Below, piece by piece: positions 48,422 to 57,399 of a DNA stretch of 64,000 bases (the first letter of the stretch is position 1; each line of letters begins with the position of its first letter). The notes below the pieces were generated by a model. The model searched no databases. It was not told the origin of the DNA and saw only the letters and a program-made list of their open reading frames with translations. The translations under genes were made by a program, and so were the position numbers. The DNA comes from Pseudolabrys sp963742345 (GTDB lineage Bacteria > Pseudomonadota > Alphaproteobacteria > Rhizobiales > Xanthobacteraceae): assembly GCA_963742345.1 (NCBI GenBank), contig CAVULO010000008.1, positions 186,001 to 250,000 of the forward strand, written 5' to 3'.

Positions 48422-48524
48422 AGCAGGCTGAGGCGGCGTTGCAATTGGTCGGGCGGCCGCTATAGTCCGCGCGAAATTCAAGCGCCGCCGAGGCGCCGGG
48501 AAACCACGCAAGGGACAAGCTTCG

Positions 48525-48878
48525 ATGTTCATAACGCCTGCGTTTGCGCAAGGATCGCTGTTCGGCGGGGCAGGTGGCGACGGCGGCATGCTGATGTCGC
48601 TGCTGCCGTTCGCGCTGATTTTCGTCATCATGTATTTCCTGATCCTGCGGCCGCAGCAAAAGCGGGTGAAACAGCACCAGGAAATGGTCAAGAACGTGCG
48701 GCGGGGCGATACGGTCATCACCAACGGCGGCCTTATCGGCAAGGTCACCAAGGTGATCGACGACGACCAGATCGAAATCGAGATCGCGGACGACGTGCGC
48801 ATCCGCCAGATGCGGCAGATGGTCAGCGACGTTCGCGCCAAGGGTGAACCTGTCAAGGAAGAGGCCGCGGCCGGCTAA
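48525..48878 (+). CDS. yajC: Preprotein translocase subunit YajC
   Basis: A 117-residue protein with one membrane span (SLLPFALIFVIMYFLIL, about residues 25-42) followed by the conserved RPQQKRVKQHQEMVKN and a small cytoplasmic domain (VRRGDTVITNGGLIGKVTKV). YajC joins SecDF as an accessory to the SecYEG channel. First gene of the yajC-secD-secF set. Confidence 0.95.
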   Translation: MFITPAFAQGSLFGGAGGDGGMLMSLLPFALIFVIMYFLILRPQQKRVKQHQEMVKNVRRGDTVITNGGLIGKVTKVIDDDQIEIEIADDVRIRQMRQMVSDVRAKGEPVKEEAAAG

Positions 48879-48920
48879 TCGCCGGCAGCCTTGGCCCCTT
48901 AAGCCGCAAGTCGGGACGTC

Positions 48921-50526
48921 ATGCTTTATTTCACGCGGTGGAAGGCGGCGGCGATTGTGCTTACGGCATTCGTCGTTTGCTTGTTCGCCGTCCCCAATTT
49001 CCTGCCCGAGAAAATGGTCCAGAGCTGGCCAAAATGGGCACAGCGCCATGTCGTGCTGGGCCTCGATCTACAGGGCGGCTCGCATATCCTGCTCGAAGTC
49101 GACACCAATGCGGTGCGCAAGGAAAAGCTTGAGAGCTCTGCGTGACGATGTTCGTCGCGTGCTGCGCGATGCGCGTGTCGGCTATACCGGTCTGGTGGTG
49201 CGCGGAAACAGCGTCGAAGTGCGTATTCGTGAGGGCAGCAATTTCGATCAGGCCGTCGATAAACTGCGGGAATTGTCGCAGCCGCTCGGCGGCATTCTCG
49301 GCAGTAGCACTGGCCAGCGCACACTCGACATAACGACCGAGGCTGGCAGTCTGGTGCGGCTGACGGTCACCGAGCCCGCACTTGTTGAACGGATACGGCA
49401 GTCGGTCGAACAGTCGATCCAGATTATCGAGCGGCGGGTCAACGAACTCGGCACTGTTGAGCCGCTGATCCAACGTCAGGGTACTGACCGCATCCTGGTG
49501 CAGGTGCCAGGATTGCAAGATCCAACACGGCTGAAGGAATTGCTCGGCAAGACCGCCAAGCTCGATTTCCGCATGGTCGATGTCTCGATGCCGGCAGAGC
49601 AGGCGGCACAGGGACGCGTACCGCCGGATGATGAAATTCTCTACAGCGCGACGCAGCCGAAAACCCCGTACCTGGTGGAAAAGCGCATTCTGGTTTCGGG
49701 TGGCGATCTTACCGATGCTCAGCCGGGCTTCGACCAACGTACAAGCGAGCCAATCGTTTCGTTCCGCTTCAACACGTCAGGCGCTCGCAAATTTGCGCAG
49801 GTGACGCAAGAAAACGTCGGCAAACCTTTTGCCATCATCCTCGACAATCAGGTGATATCAGCCCCGGTTATTCGGGAGCCTATTCTGGGCGGCTCCGGCC
49901 AGATTTCAGGAAGTTTCACCGTCGAGAGCGCCAATGATCTCGCCATTCTCTTGAGGGCCGGCGCTCTGCCGGCCCCGCTTACCATCATCGAAGAACGCAC
50001 GGTCGGTCCGGGTCTCGGCCAGGATTCGATCGCAAAAGGCAAGGTTTCCTCTTATGTCGGCGCGGCGATGGTGATTGTCTTTATGCTGGCCACATACGGG
50101 CTGTTCGGCCTGTTCGCCAATATTGCGGTGGCTATCAACGTAGCCATGATCTTCGGCGTGCTATCGCTGCTAAACGCGACGCTCACTCTGCCGGGCATCG
50201 CCGGCATTGTGCTAACTGTCGGCATCGCGGTCGACTCGAACGTGTTGATCTATGAGCGCATTCGCGAGGAGGTGCGTGGCGGCCGAACTCCGATCAATGC
50301 TATCGATGCAGGATTTTCGCGCGCTCTCGCTACTATTCTCGATTCCAACATCACCACATTCATCGCGGCGGCCGTGCTGTTTTATATCGGTACCGGTCCC
50401 GTCCGCGGTTTTGCTGTTACCTTGGGCATCGGGATTATCACGACCGTTTTCACCGCCTTTACCCTGACGCGATTGATCGTCGCATACTGGGTGCGCTGGC
50501 GGCGCCCGCAACGCGTGCCGATTTAG
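48921..50526 (+). CDS. secD: Protein translocase subunit SecD (one frame shift)
   Basis: About 534 residues after correction. N-terminal span, then the periplasmic P1 domain opening with VLGLDLQGGSHILLEVD, and the C-terminal RND-like helices with GIAVDSNVLIYERIREEVR (proton-path Asp). It pulls proteins through SecYEG from the periplasmic side using the proton gradient. The frame breaks near 49137 (extra T after KLES, resuming LRDDVRRVLRDARVGYTG). Separated from secF by a palindromic repeat. Confidence 0.94.
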
Positions 50527-50531
50527 GGTAC

Positions 50532-50580
50532 GCGCATGATCCCGAAAAGTGGAGGCTGGTTTTCGGAGAAGATCATGCGC
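50532..50580. repeat. Palindromic repeat, family 2
   Basis: A 49-base nested inverted repeat: GCGCATGATC (50532-50541) pairs with GATCATGCGC (50571-50580), and CCGAAAA pairs with TTTTCGG inside. I recall near-identical palindromes scattered in Bradyrhizobium- and Rhodopseudomonas-type genomes. It fills the secD-secF gap, so it is transcribed within the operon. Confidence 0.8.
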
Positions 50581-50595
50581 AAAGGAAAATAATTC

Positions 50596-51528
50596 ATGCG
50601 CCTGCTTCGCATTGTCCCTGATGATACCAAATTCGATTTCATGCGCTTTCGGCGCATCAGCTTTCCCTTGTCGGCGTTGCTTTCGATCCTGGCGATCTCG
50701 CTTTATTTCTTCCATGGGCTGAATTTCGGCATCGACTTCAAGGGCGGCACGCTCATCGAGGTTCAATCGAAGGCGGGGGCTGCCGATCTTGCCAAAATGC
50801 GCGCTGCACTCGGAGCACTTGGTCTCGGTGAAGTGCAGTTGCAGCAGTTCGGTGCACCAAATGACGTACTCATCCGTATCGCCGAGCAGCCGGGCGGAGA
50901 GGTGGCGCAACAACAAGCAGTAACCAAGGTGCGGGGTGCTCTTGGTAATGAGGTCGACTACCGCCGCGTTGAGGTGGTTGGACCGCGCGTATCGGGCGAA
51001 TTACTCTCCTATGGCGTGGTCGGGCTGATGCTCGCGATCCTTGCGATCCTGATTTACCTTTGGTTCCGTTTTGAGTGGCAGTTCGCGCTCGGCGCCATGA
51101 TCGCCAATGTGCACGACATCGTGCTGACTATCGGCTTTATGTCGATCACGCAGATAGATTTTGATCTCACAAGCATTGCTGCGCTGCTCACCATCTTGGG
51201 CTACTCGCTCAACGATACGGTCGTTATTTACGATCGTATTCGAGAGATGCTGCGCCGGTACCGGAAATTGCCGATGCCCGATTTGCTCAATGCCTCGGTC
51301 AACCAGACGCTGTCCCGCTCGGTGATCACGCACGTCACAGTATCGCTCGCTTTGCTGGCGCTACTTTTGTTCGGCGGGCAGGCAATACACAGCTTCACCG
51401 CGACGATGATGTTCGGTGTGGTTCTCGTCGGTACTTACACGTCGGTGTTTATTGCTTCGCCGATTCTGATTTACCTCGGTGTTGGCACCGGGCGCGATTC
51501 TCTTAGCTCGCCAGATCGGGACAAGTAG
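50596..51528 (+). CDS. secF: Protein translocase subunit SecF
   Basis: A 310-residue partner of SecD. GLNFGIDFKGGTLIEVQ is the SecF P1 entry. The C-terminal RND-like half has IGFMSITQIDFDLTSIAALLTILGYSLNDTVVIYDRIRE, with the Asn-Asp pair of the proton path. Intact. It lies 4 bases before the Mth938-like gene, so the operon continues. Confidence 0.95.
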   Translation: MRLLRIVPDDTKFDFMRFRRISFPLSALLSILAISLYFFHGLNFGIDFKGGTLIEVQSKAGAADLAKMRAALGALGLGEVQLQQFGAPNDVLIRIAEQPGGEVAQQQAVTKVRGALGNEVDYRRVEVVGPRVSGELLSYGVVGLMLAILAILIYLWFRFEWQFALGAMIANVHDIVLTIGFMSITQIDFDLTSIAALLTILGYSLNDTVVIYDRIREMLRRYRKLPMPDLLNASVNQTLSRSVITHVTVSLALLALLLFGGQAIHSFTATMMFGVVLVGTYTSVFIASPILIYLGVGTGRDSLSSPDRDK

Positions 51529-51531
51529 ACT

Positions 51532-51918
51532 GTGCTCGGCGGCCGCGCCGATGCACCGCATTTACCGCGCCCGGCGCTAATTGACGCATATGGCGACGGT
51601 GGCTTCCGTTTTGGTGGAATGTCGCATCGCGGCTCGCTGTTATGCCTTCCCGACGGCATCTGGGCTTGGCCGGTCAAAAACGTGGCCGAACTGACGCCCG
51701 ACGGGCTCCGGGCAGTCTTTGACCGTGCCGAAAGCCTCGATTTTTTCCTCATCGGTGCGGGCCGCGACCCGTGGGCACTGCCGGAAACCATCGGGAAGCG
51801 GTTCCGTGAATTGTCGCTGTCGGTCGATACGATGGCGACCGGCGCCGCAGTGCGGACCTATAATATCCTTCTGGCGGAAAGCCGGCGTGTCGGGGCGGGT
51901 TTAATCGCGGTCGGATAG
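51532..51918 (+). CDS. Mth938-domain protein (NDUFAF3-like)
   Basis: A 128-residue soluble protein of the Mth938/DUF498 fold, whose mitochondrial member NDUFAF3 is a complex I assembly factor. Typical blocks are IDAYGDGGFRFGG, GSLLCLPDGIWAWPV, FFLIGAGRDPWALPE and VDTMATGAAVRTYNILLAE. GTG 51532 is the start, 3 bases after secF. Linkage of this family to secDF is known in alphaproteobacteria and suggests a role in membrane-protein or respiratory-complex assembly. Confidence 0.85.
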   Translation: MLGGRADAPHLPRPALIDAYGDGGFRFGGMSHRGSLLCLPDGIWAWPVKNVAELTPDGLRAVFDRAESLDFFLIGAGRDPWALPETIGKRFRELSLSVDTMATGAAVRTYNILLAESRRVGAGLIAVG

Positions 51919-51939
51919 CCAGCGCGCTGGATTGTTCGA

Positions 51940-52791
51940 ATGAAAGATCATTTCAAGCATTGCGCCGCGCTGGTGCGCGAGGTCGATCGCGACCGCTATC
52001 TCGCCACGCTGTTCGCGCCCCCCGTTGAACGCGAGGCGCTATTTGCCCTTTACGCGTTAAATGTCGAAATGTCGCGCGTGCGCGATCTCGCGCGTGAGCC
52101 GTTGCCGGGCGAAATCCGGCTGCAATGGTGGCGCGACGTTCTTTCAGGTGAACGCAGTGGCGAGGCTGCGGCAAATCCAATTGCGGCTGCGCTATTGGAG
52201 ACGTTAGGGCGGTATGATTTGGCACATGAGCGCCTAGTCGGCCTGATCGATGCGCATACCTTCGATCTCTACGACGAACCGATGCCGACTTTGGCCGATC
52301 TTCAATCATACGCAGTGAAAACCGCTGGTTCGGTATTCGAATTGGCCGCACGCATTCTTGCCGGCGATGCCGGTTCCGCGGCCGTCGCCGCCGCCATAGA
52401 AGCGGGGCAGGCACAGACGATTGCAAATACGCTGGCGTTATTGCCGCGTTATGCGGCGCGCCGTCAGCTTTATGTGCCACTGGAACTGCTTCGGCACTAT
52501 GGCGCGGAGCCCAATGACGTCTTCGCTTTGCGTGCGACACCCGAGGTGAGGGCCGCGCTCGCCGAGCTTCGCCTGCGTGGCCGTCGCCATCTTGCGCAGG
52601 TCGGAGCTGCCAGTACTGAGATTCCAAAAACTGTTCAGCCTGCCTTTTTATCGTTGGCGCCGCTCCGGCGATGGCTACTCGATATGGAGGCGCCCGACTA
52701 TGATCCGTTTCGGCCGCCCCAAGTAACATCGTGGCGGCGACAATGGCGCATCTGGCGGGCGGCAAAGCTCTTTCGGCGAATTGGCGGCTAG
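51940..52791 (+). CDS. Squalene/phytoene synthase-fold protein (NDUFAF6-like), probably non-catalytic
   Basis: A 283-residue protein with the trans-isoprenyl synthase fold (FAPPVEREALFALYALNVEMSRV near the N-terminus; LQWWRDVL). Both Asp-rich motifs needed to bind Mg-diphosphate are absent: the first region reads SRVRDLAREPLPGE and the second AQTIANTLALLPRYAARRQL, with no DxxxD. This matches NDUFAF6-type proteins, which help complex I assembly rather than make phytoene. It lies 21 bases after the NDUFAF3-like gene and in the same direction. Confidence 0.82.
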   Translation: MKDHFKHCAALVREVDRDRYLATLFAPPVEREALFALYALNVEMSRVRDLAREPLPGEIRLQWWRDVLSGERSGEAAANPIAAALLETLGRYDLAHERLVGLIDAHTFDLYDEPMPTLADLQSYAVKTAGSVFELAARILAGDAGSAAVAAAIEAGQAQTIANTLALLPRYAARRQLYVPLELLRHYGAEPNDVFALRATPEVRAALAELRLRGRRHLAQVGAASTEIPKTVQPAFLSLAPLRRWLLDMEAPDYDPFRPPQVTSWRRQWRIWRAAKLFRRIGG

Positions 52792-52794
52792 CAA

Positions 52795-54219
52795 CTACTC
52801 GGCTGCAACCGCGGACGGCTCGCCAGCGATCCAGCTGTCGAGATCAGCGAGCGCGCGCCGCGTCAGTGCGCTTTTGCGCGCCCGCGCCTTGGCGGTCGCA
52901 CGACCCAATTTGCTGTAGCGATCAAATGTAGGCTCTTCACGCAGCGGCGGAAACAAACCGAAATTCACATTCATCGGTTGGAACGAGGACGGCCCTGCAT
53001 CGATAGTCTCGATATGGCCGCCGGTAATGTGCGCGAGCAGGGCGCCGTGCGCTGTGGTTGCGGGCGGCAATACAATCGTCTCGCTGCGGCGCCCGGCAGC
53101 GGCAAAGCGCCCGGCGAGCAGGCCGACGGCGGCGGATTCAACATAGCCCTCACAGCCGGTGATCTGACCGGCAAAACGCCACAGCGGATTTGCCTTGAAC
53201 CGCAACGTTTCATCGAGGAGCTTGGGCGAATTCAGGAACGTGTTGCGATGCAGCCCGCCCAGGCGAGCAAATTCAGCGTTCTCTAGGCCGGGAATAGTTC
53301 GGAAAATACGCACTTGCTCACCGTGCTTTAGCTTTGTCTGGAAGCCAACCATGTTGAACAACGTGCCCAACTTGTTGTCTTGCCGCAGCTGCACTACGGC
53401 ATATGGCTTTTTGTCCGGCTCGTAAGGGTTGGTCAGGCCGAACGGTTTCATTGGGCCATGCCGTAACGTCTCGGGCCCGCGCTCGGCCATCACCTCGATT
53501 GGTAGGCAGCCATCGAAGTAGGGCGTAGACGCTTCCCAGTCATGAAAACTGGTCTTGTCGCCAGTCAGTAAAGCGGCGATGAAAGTTTCATACTGCTCGC
53601 GCGACATCGGACAGTTGATGTAGTCGGCGCCGGAGCCGCCAGGCCCTGCCTTGTCGTAACGCGATTGGAACCAGCTTTTTGTAAGGTCAATGCTGTCACG
53701 CTGCACGATGGGCGCAATGGCGTCGAAGAAAGCGAGTTGCTGTTCGCCTGCCAGTCTGGCGATCGCAACGGCAAGATCAGGTGAGGTAAGAGGGCCGGTC
53801 GCGACGATAACGCTATCCCAGTCATCGGGAGGTAACGCAATCTCTCCACGTTCAAGTGTTATCAATGGGTGGGCGGCCAGCTCGGCGGATACCGCCGTCG
53901 AAAACCCGTCGCGGTCGACCGCAAGTGCGCCGCCCGCAGGCACTTGGTTCTTGTCAGCGGCACGCATGATCAGCGAATCAAGCCGGCGCATTTCCGCGTG
54001 CAGGAGACCGACCGCATTGTGCTCGCGGTCATCGGAACGAAATGAATTCGAGCAGACGAGTTCTGCATAGCCGTCAGTTTTATGTACGGGTGTAGTGCGG
54101 AGTGGCCGCATTTCATGTAGAACAACCGGCACCCCGGCTTGCGCAAGTTGCCACGCCGCCTCAGAACCGGCGAGCCCGCCGCCAACCACATGCACGACTT
54201 GAAATTGTTCGGATGTCAT
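52795..54219 (-). CDS. trmFO: Methylenetetrahydrofolate-tRNA-(uracil-5-)-methyltransferase TrmFO
   Basis: A 474-residue FAD enzyme that makes 5-methyluridine at tRNA position 54 with folate as the carbon donor. The FAD-binding motif is VVGGGLAGSEAAWQLA. ELVCSNSFRSDD and NCPMSREQYETF are family blocks, and GYVESAAVGLLAGRFAA is the C-terminal FAD contact. ATG 54219 was chosen; the frame runs 12 codons further upstream with a poorer N-terminus. Convergent with the NDUFAF6-like gene (3 bases apart). Confidence 0.93.
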   Translation of the reverse strand: MTSEQFQVVHVVGGGLAGSEAAWQLAQAGVPVVLHEMRPLRTTPVHKTDGYAELVCSNSFRSDDREHNAVGLLHAEMRRLDSLIMRAADKNQVPAGGALAVDRDGFSTAVSAELAAHPLITLERGEIALPPDDWDSVIVATGPLTSPDLAVAIARLAGEQQLAFFDAIAPIVQRDSIDLTKSWFQSRYDKAGPGGSGADYINCPMSREQYETFIAALLTGDKTSFHDWEASTPYFDGCLPIEVMAERGPETLRHGPMKPFGLTNPYEPDKKPYAVVQLRQDNKLGTLFNMVGFQTKLKHGEQVRIFRTIPGLENAEFARLGGLHRNTFLNSPKLLDETLRFKANPLWRFAGQITGCEGYVESAAVGLLAGRFAAAGRRSETIVLPPATTAHGALLAHITGGHIETIDAGPSSFQPMNVNFGLFPPLREEPTFDRYSKLGRATAKARARKSALTRRALADLDSWIAGEPSAVAAE

Positions 54220-54274
54220 TGAATGATCATTAGGCTGACGGGTGGTAATCTGCAATGGCGATAAAGGGTTCCGT

Positions 54275-54901
54275 ATGCGCCTGAATGCAACGCTTTATAG
54301 TATTATGTGCTGTATTGTTTTTGCGGCGAGTATTTCGTTTAGTTTCGCTGCAACAATGCCTGACGTCATCGATGCGGCCTACGACGGTTTCTCGGTCGAG
54401 CCACCCACGCCCAGCATCGTTTTCGTTTGTCACGGCTTTGGCTGCAAGTACCGCGCTGAATTGGATCTGACGGCGAACGATCGAGCAAAGCTTGCACAGT
54501 TTTTAGCAGCAGGCCGCTCGTCGGCAGCGGCAGAGCGAAAGGCAGTCGCAGCGGCAGGCGCCTGGTTCGATCGGCGCGTCGGCCCGGTAGCCGGCACGGA
54601 AAACCATGTGGCGCGCGCTGGCGCCAAATACATGTATGACATGCATCAGTTCGACTGCATCGATTCCAGCCGCAATACCACCAGTCTGCTGCTGGTGCTC
54701 GATCAGCTCAAATTGTTGCGCTACCACGACGTCGACGTCCCGGAGGCGCGGGGTTTCTTTCTCGACGGACGGCCGCCACATGCCACCGCGGTGCTCATTG
54801 AAAAGGCGAATGGCATCAAATGGTCATTTGACTCCTGGACGGTTGGGTACGGTCAGGTTCTGGAGGTCATGCCGTTGGAGCGTTGGAAGTCGCTCGAGTA
54901 G
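54275..54901 (+). CDS. Secreted hypothetical protein with a possible Cys-His-Asp triad
   Basis: A 208-residue protein. A hydrophobic signal peptide (residues 1-26) is followed by PSIVFVCHGFGCKYR, a helical region (65-100), and a C-terminal half with FDCIDSSRNTTSLL (Cys128), PPHATAVLIE (His169) and KWSFDSWTV (Asp186). A Cys at a helix N-terminus followed by His and Asp on strands is the order of transglutaminase/papain-like folds. That reading is mine and not a confirmed family match. ATG 54275 was chosen as the start of the signal peptide. It ends at a strong terminator. Confidence 0.6.
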   Translation: MRLNATLYSIMCCIVFAASISFSFAATMPDVIDAAYDGFSVEPPTPSIVFVCHGFGCKYRAELDLTANDRAKLAQFLAAGRSSAAAERKAVAAAGAWFDRRVGPVAGTENHVARAGAKYMYDMHQFDCIDSSRNTTSLLLVLDQLKLLRYHDVDVPEARGFFLDGRPPHATAVLIEKANGIKWSFDSWTVGYGQVLEVMPLERWKSLE

Positions 54902-54922
54902 GAGCAGGCGTGCGGAAAGCGA

Positions 54923-54948
54923 AACGCCCGCGATTATCCGCGGGCGTT
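54923..54948. terminator. Bidirectional terminator between converging genes
   Basis: A perfect 10-bp stem (AACGCCCGCG 54923-54932 with 54939-54948) and a 6-base loop. It lies between the secreted hypothetical gene and the DUF1127 gene. On the minus strand the stem is followed by T-rich sequence; on the plus strand only TT follows. Confidence 0.65.
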
Positions 54949-54977
54949 ATCGAGCGAAACCGGCGAGCGGCCGGCAA

Positions 54978-55130
54978 TTAGCGGTGCGCGGCGTTCCAGG
55001 CAACCCGTGGAATGTCGGATCGGCTGATGCCGATGTCGGCAAGCTCTCGGTCGCCCAGGCGCGACAGTTCATTCAGGCTTTGGTTGTAGCGCTTCCACTC
55101 TCGGAGGAAGCGAACGAGTGCGGCAAACAT
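54978..55130 (-). CDS. DUF1127-domain small protein
   Basis: A 50-residue protein. The DUF1127 core is RYNQSLNELSRLGDRELADIGISRSDIPRV, an Arg-rich helix pair typical of alphaproteobacterial small regulators linked to RNA binding and phosphate or carbon metabolism. AAGAAGGA 6 bases before ATG 55130 decides the start; the open frame extends upstream without support. Monocistronic, ending at the terminator 54923-54948. Confidence 0.85.
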   Translation of the reverse strand: MFAALVRFLREWKRYNQSLNELSRLGDRELADIGISRSDIPRVAWNAAHR

Positions 55131-55406
55131 GGTGTCCTTCTTTCCCATACGACCTGGCCGAGGCCGGTCAGTCATTTCAAAGCGAAAATAGGGATATTCC
55201 GGCGATTGAAAAGCAATAATGTTGCGCTGCAGCTAAGCGGAAAACGCATAGCTAAAGTAACTGAAAATTAGGCCAGAAACGGAGTTTTCGACCAAATTCA
55301 TCGAGATTTCGAAGCAGGATTTTTGTTGCTCCGCAAAATGAGGAGATGCAGGGCTAAATTGGGATCAGATCGTGTAGGTTATCTACTGACACCCGGGAGG
55401 AGCCCC

Positions 55407-56178
55407 ATGAATTCGCATATCTGCGCGAGGCCTCATCGCCGCCGCGTTGGGCCTTTCGGTCTCGTTTCGTCAGCTTCCGCGGCCGAGGTCAAGGTGCTCA
55501 CCGCAGGCGCCTTCAAGCAGGTGGTACTGGCGCTGGTGCCCGATTTCGAAAAGCAAACCGGGACCAAGGTCGTCGTCGACAATGACACCGCGGGCGGCCT
55601 GAAGAAGCGAATCGAGAGCGGGGAGGCATTCGATGTCGCGGTTATTACGCCGGCCGTCGTCGACGATCTCGCCGGCGCCGGTAAAATCGCCCCCGGCAGC
55701 CGCGTCAATCTCGCCACGGTCGGCGTTGGCGTTGTGGTGAAAGAGGGTGCGCCCAAGCCTGATGTGAGCTACGGTTGAAGCCTTCAAGCGCGCGCTGTTG
55801 GCGGCCAAGTCGGTCGCCTATATCGATCCGGCGAGCGGCGGCTCGAGCGGGGTCTATATCGACAAGCTGCTTGAGCGACTTGGCATTGCCGACCAGATAC
55901 GGCCAAAGGCAAAGCTCAAGAACGGTGGTCATGTCGCTGATCTCATCGTCAGCGGTGAGGCCGAACTTGGTCTGCACCAGATCAGCGAAATTGTGCCCGT
56001 GAAAGGCGCGGCACTCGTCGGGCCGCTGCCGAAAGAAATTCAGAACACGACGACCTATGCGGCCGGCTTAAGCGCTTCCACCCAGAATAAGGACGCGGCG
56101 CAGGCCCTCATCAAAATGTTTTCCGGCCCTGCCGCCGCTGCGGTGCTTAAATCCAAAGGCATGGAGCCGGCGAGCTAA
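55407..56178 (+). CDS. ModA-like extracellular solute-binding protein (three frame shifts)
   Basis: About 256 residues after correction. A signal peptide (MNSHICA-GLIAAALGLSVS ... SASAAEV) crosses two breaks, one near 55427 (extra base) and one near 55470 (missing T). The third is near 55773 (extra base, resuming TVEAFKRALLAAKSVAYIDP). The mature part has the type 2 binding-protein plan (VKVLTAGAFKQVVLALVPDFEKQTG; AYIDPASGGSSGVYIDKLL). The sequence is closer to generic ModA-like oxyanion/organic-anion binders than to true ModA. No permease or ATPase follows; an MFS carrier does, 12 bases on. Confidence 0.78.
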
Positions 56179-56190
56179 GGACCACCCATT

Positions 56191-57399
56191 TTGGAATTGG
56201 CAGCAGACGCGCGACCGCTCGATCGCCGCGTTGTCATTACCGCGTTGGGCATTGCGCAAATCCTGGCTTGGGGGACCTCATTCTATTTTCCGGCGGTCTT
56301 TGCCGAGCCGATCGTCGCTGAAACAGGTTGGTCGCTTGGTTTCGTCGTTGGCGGCACGTCGATCGGCTTGCTCACCGCCGGTCTGATCTCGCCGCAGGTC
56401 GGGCGTATTATCGACGTGCGGGGCGGAAGACCGGTTCTGCTGGCGAGTTCTTCATTCTATGCCGCAGGCCTGGCTGGCGTTGGCCTCTCGCATACGTTGC
56501 CGATCTATCTGTTCGCTTGGGTGCTGATCGGAATTGGTATGGGCACGGGCCTTTACGATGCGGTGTTTGCTGCGCTTGGCCGCATGTATGGCAGTGATGC
56601 GCGTGGACCGATCACCAATCTCACGCTGTTCGGTGGCTTCGCCAGCACGATCTGTTGGCCGCTCAGCGCATTCATGATCGATCATGTGGGATGGCGCGCC
56701 GCGTGTTTCATCTATGCGGCGCTGCACCTCTTCGTGATGCTGCCGTTACAAGCGTCAGTAGTACGCGCGCCGGAGAAAACGAGGTCCGAAAACAGCGGAA
56801 AAAGTGTTTCCGGCGAGACGCCGCGCATCGACAACGAAACGCTGATTTTTGCCTTGCTCGCCGTGGTGCTATCGATCGCCGCCGGCATCGGTTCGATTGT
56901 GGTGGTGCATTTATTGATTTTTCTGCAGGCGAGGGGAGTCGACTTCGCGCTTGCGGTGACCCTCGGCACCATTTTCGGACCCGCGCAGGTCGGAGCGCGC
57001 GTGGTGGAGCGCTTGTTCGGCAACCGCTATCACCCGATCTGGACGATGATCGCGTCCTGCACGCTTATGGCGATTGGCCTGTTGCTGCTGTTTGGTGCGG
57101 TGCCGGCCCTCGTGCTTGTCATCTTGCTCTATGGCGCGGGCTACGGAATTTCCTGGATCGGACGCGGGACCCTGCCTCTTGCTTTGTTCGGGCCGGTGCG
57201 ATTTCCGCGTTTGATGGGCAAACTTGCGTTTCCGAGCCTTATTGTTCAGGCGCTGGCGCCTTCGGCCGGTGCGCTTCTGATCGAAGCCAGCGGCTCGAAT
57301 ACGACCATCGGCTTATTGACGCTGCTCGCGTTGATCAATGTGGTGCTGATAGGCGTGCTTTGGTGGGTTTGCCGCAAGCCGGCTATCGATAGCTACTAA
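56191..57399 (+). CDS. MFS transporter
   Basis: A 402-residue carrier with some twelve helices and a central cytoplasmic loop (about 190-215, KTRSENSGKSVSGETP). GRIIDVRGGRPVLL is the MFS loop 2-3 signature. The start is a TTG at 56191, 12 bases after the binding-protein stop; no better codon precedes the first helix (VVITALGIAQILAWG). It is probably co-transcribed with the binding protein. Substrate unknown. Confidence 0.82.
   Translation: MELAADARPLDRRVVITALGIAQILAWGTSFYFPAVFAEPIVAETGWSLGFVVGGTSIGLLTAGLISPQVGRIIDVRGGRPVLLASSSFYAAGLAGVGLSHTLPIYLFAWVLIGIGMGTGLYDAVFAALGRMYGSDARGPITNLTLFGGFASTICWPLSAFMIDHVGWRAACFIYAALHLFVMLPLQASVVRAPEKTRSENSGKSVSGETPRIDNETLIFALLAVVLSIAAGIGSIVVVHLLIFLQARGVDFALAVTLGTIFGPAQVGARVVERLFGNRYHPIWTMIASCTLMAIGLLLLFGAVPALVLVILLYGAGYGISWIGRGTLPLALFGPVRFPRLMGKLAFPSLIVQALAPSAGALLIEASGSNTTIGLLTLLALINVVLIGVLWWVCRKPAIDSY

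Noticed and set aside
34768..49200. Pseudogenes in argS, tatBC, serS, surE, pcm, nlpD and secD
   Set aside because: These are essential or highly conserved genes, and each becomes full length when one or two bases are removed. Codon pattern and active-site motifs are intact on both sides of each break.
1..56178. Programmed +1 frameshifting as the cause of the many breaks
   Set aside because: The break sites share no slippery sequence or downstream structure, fall in unrelated genes, include a few missing bases, and leave long blocks untouched. Error in the sequence explains them better.
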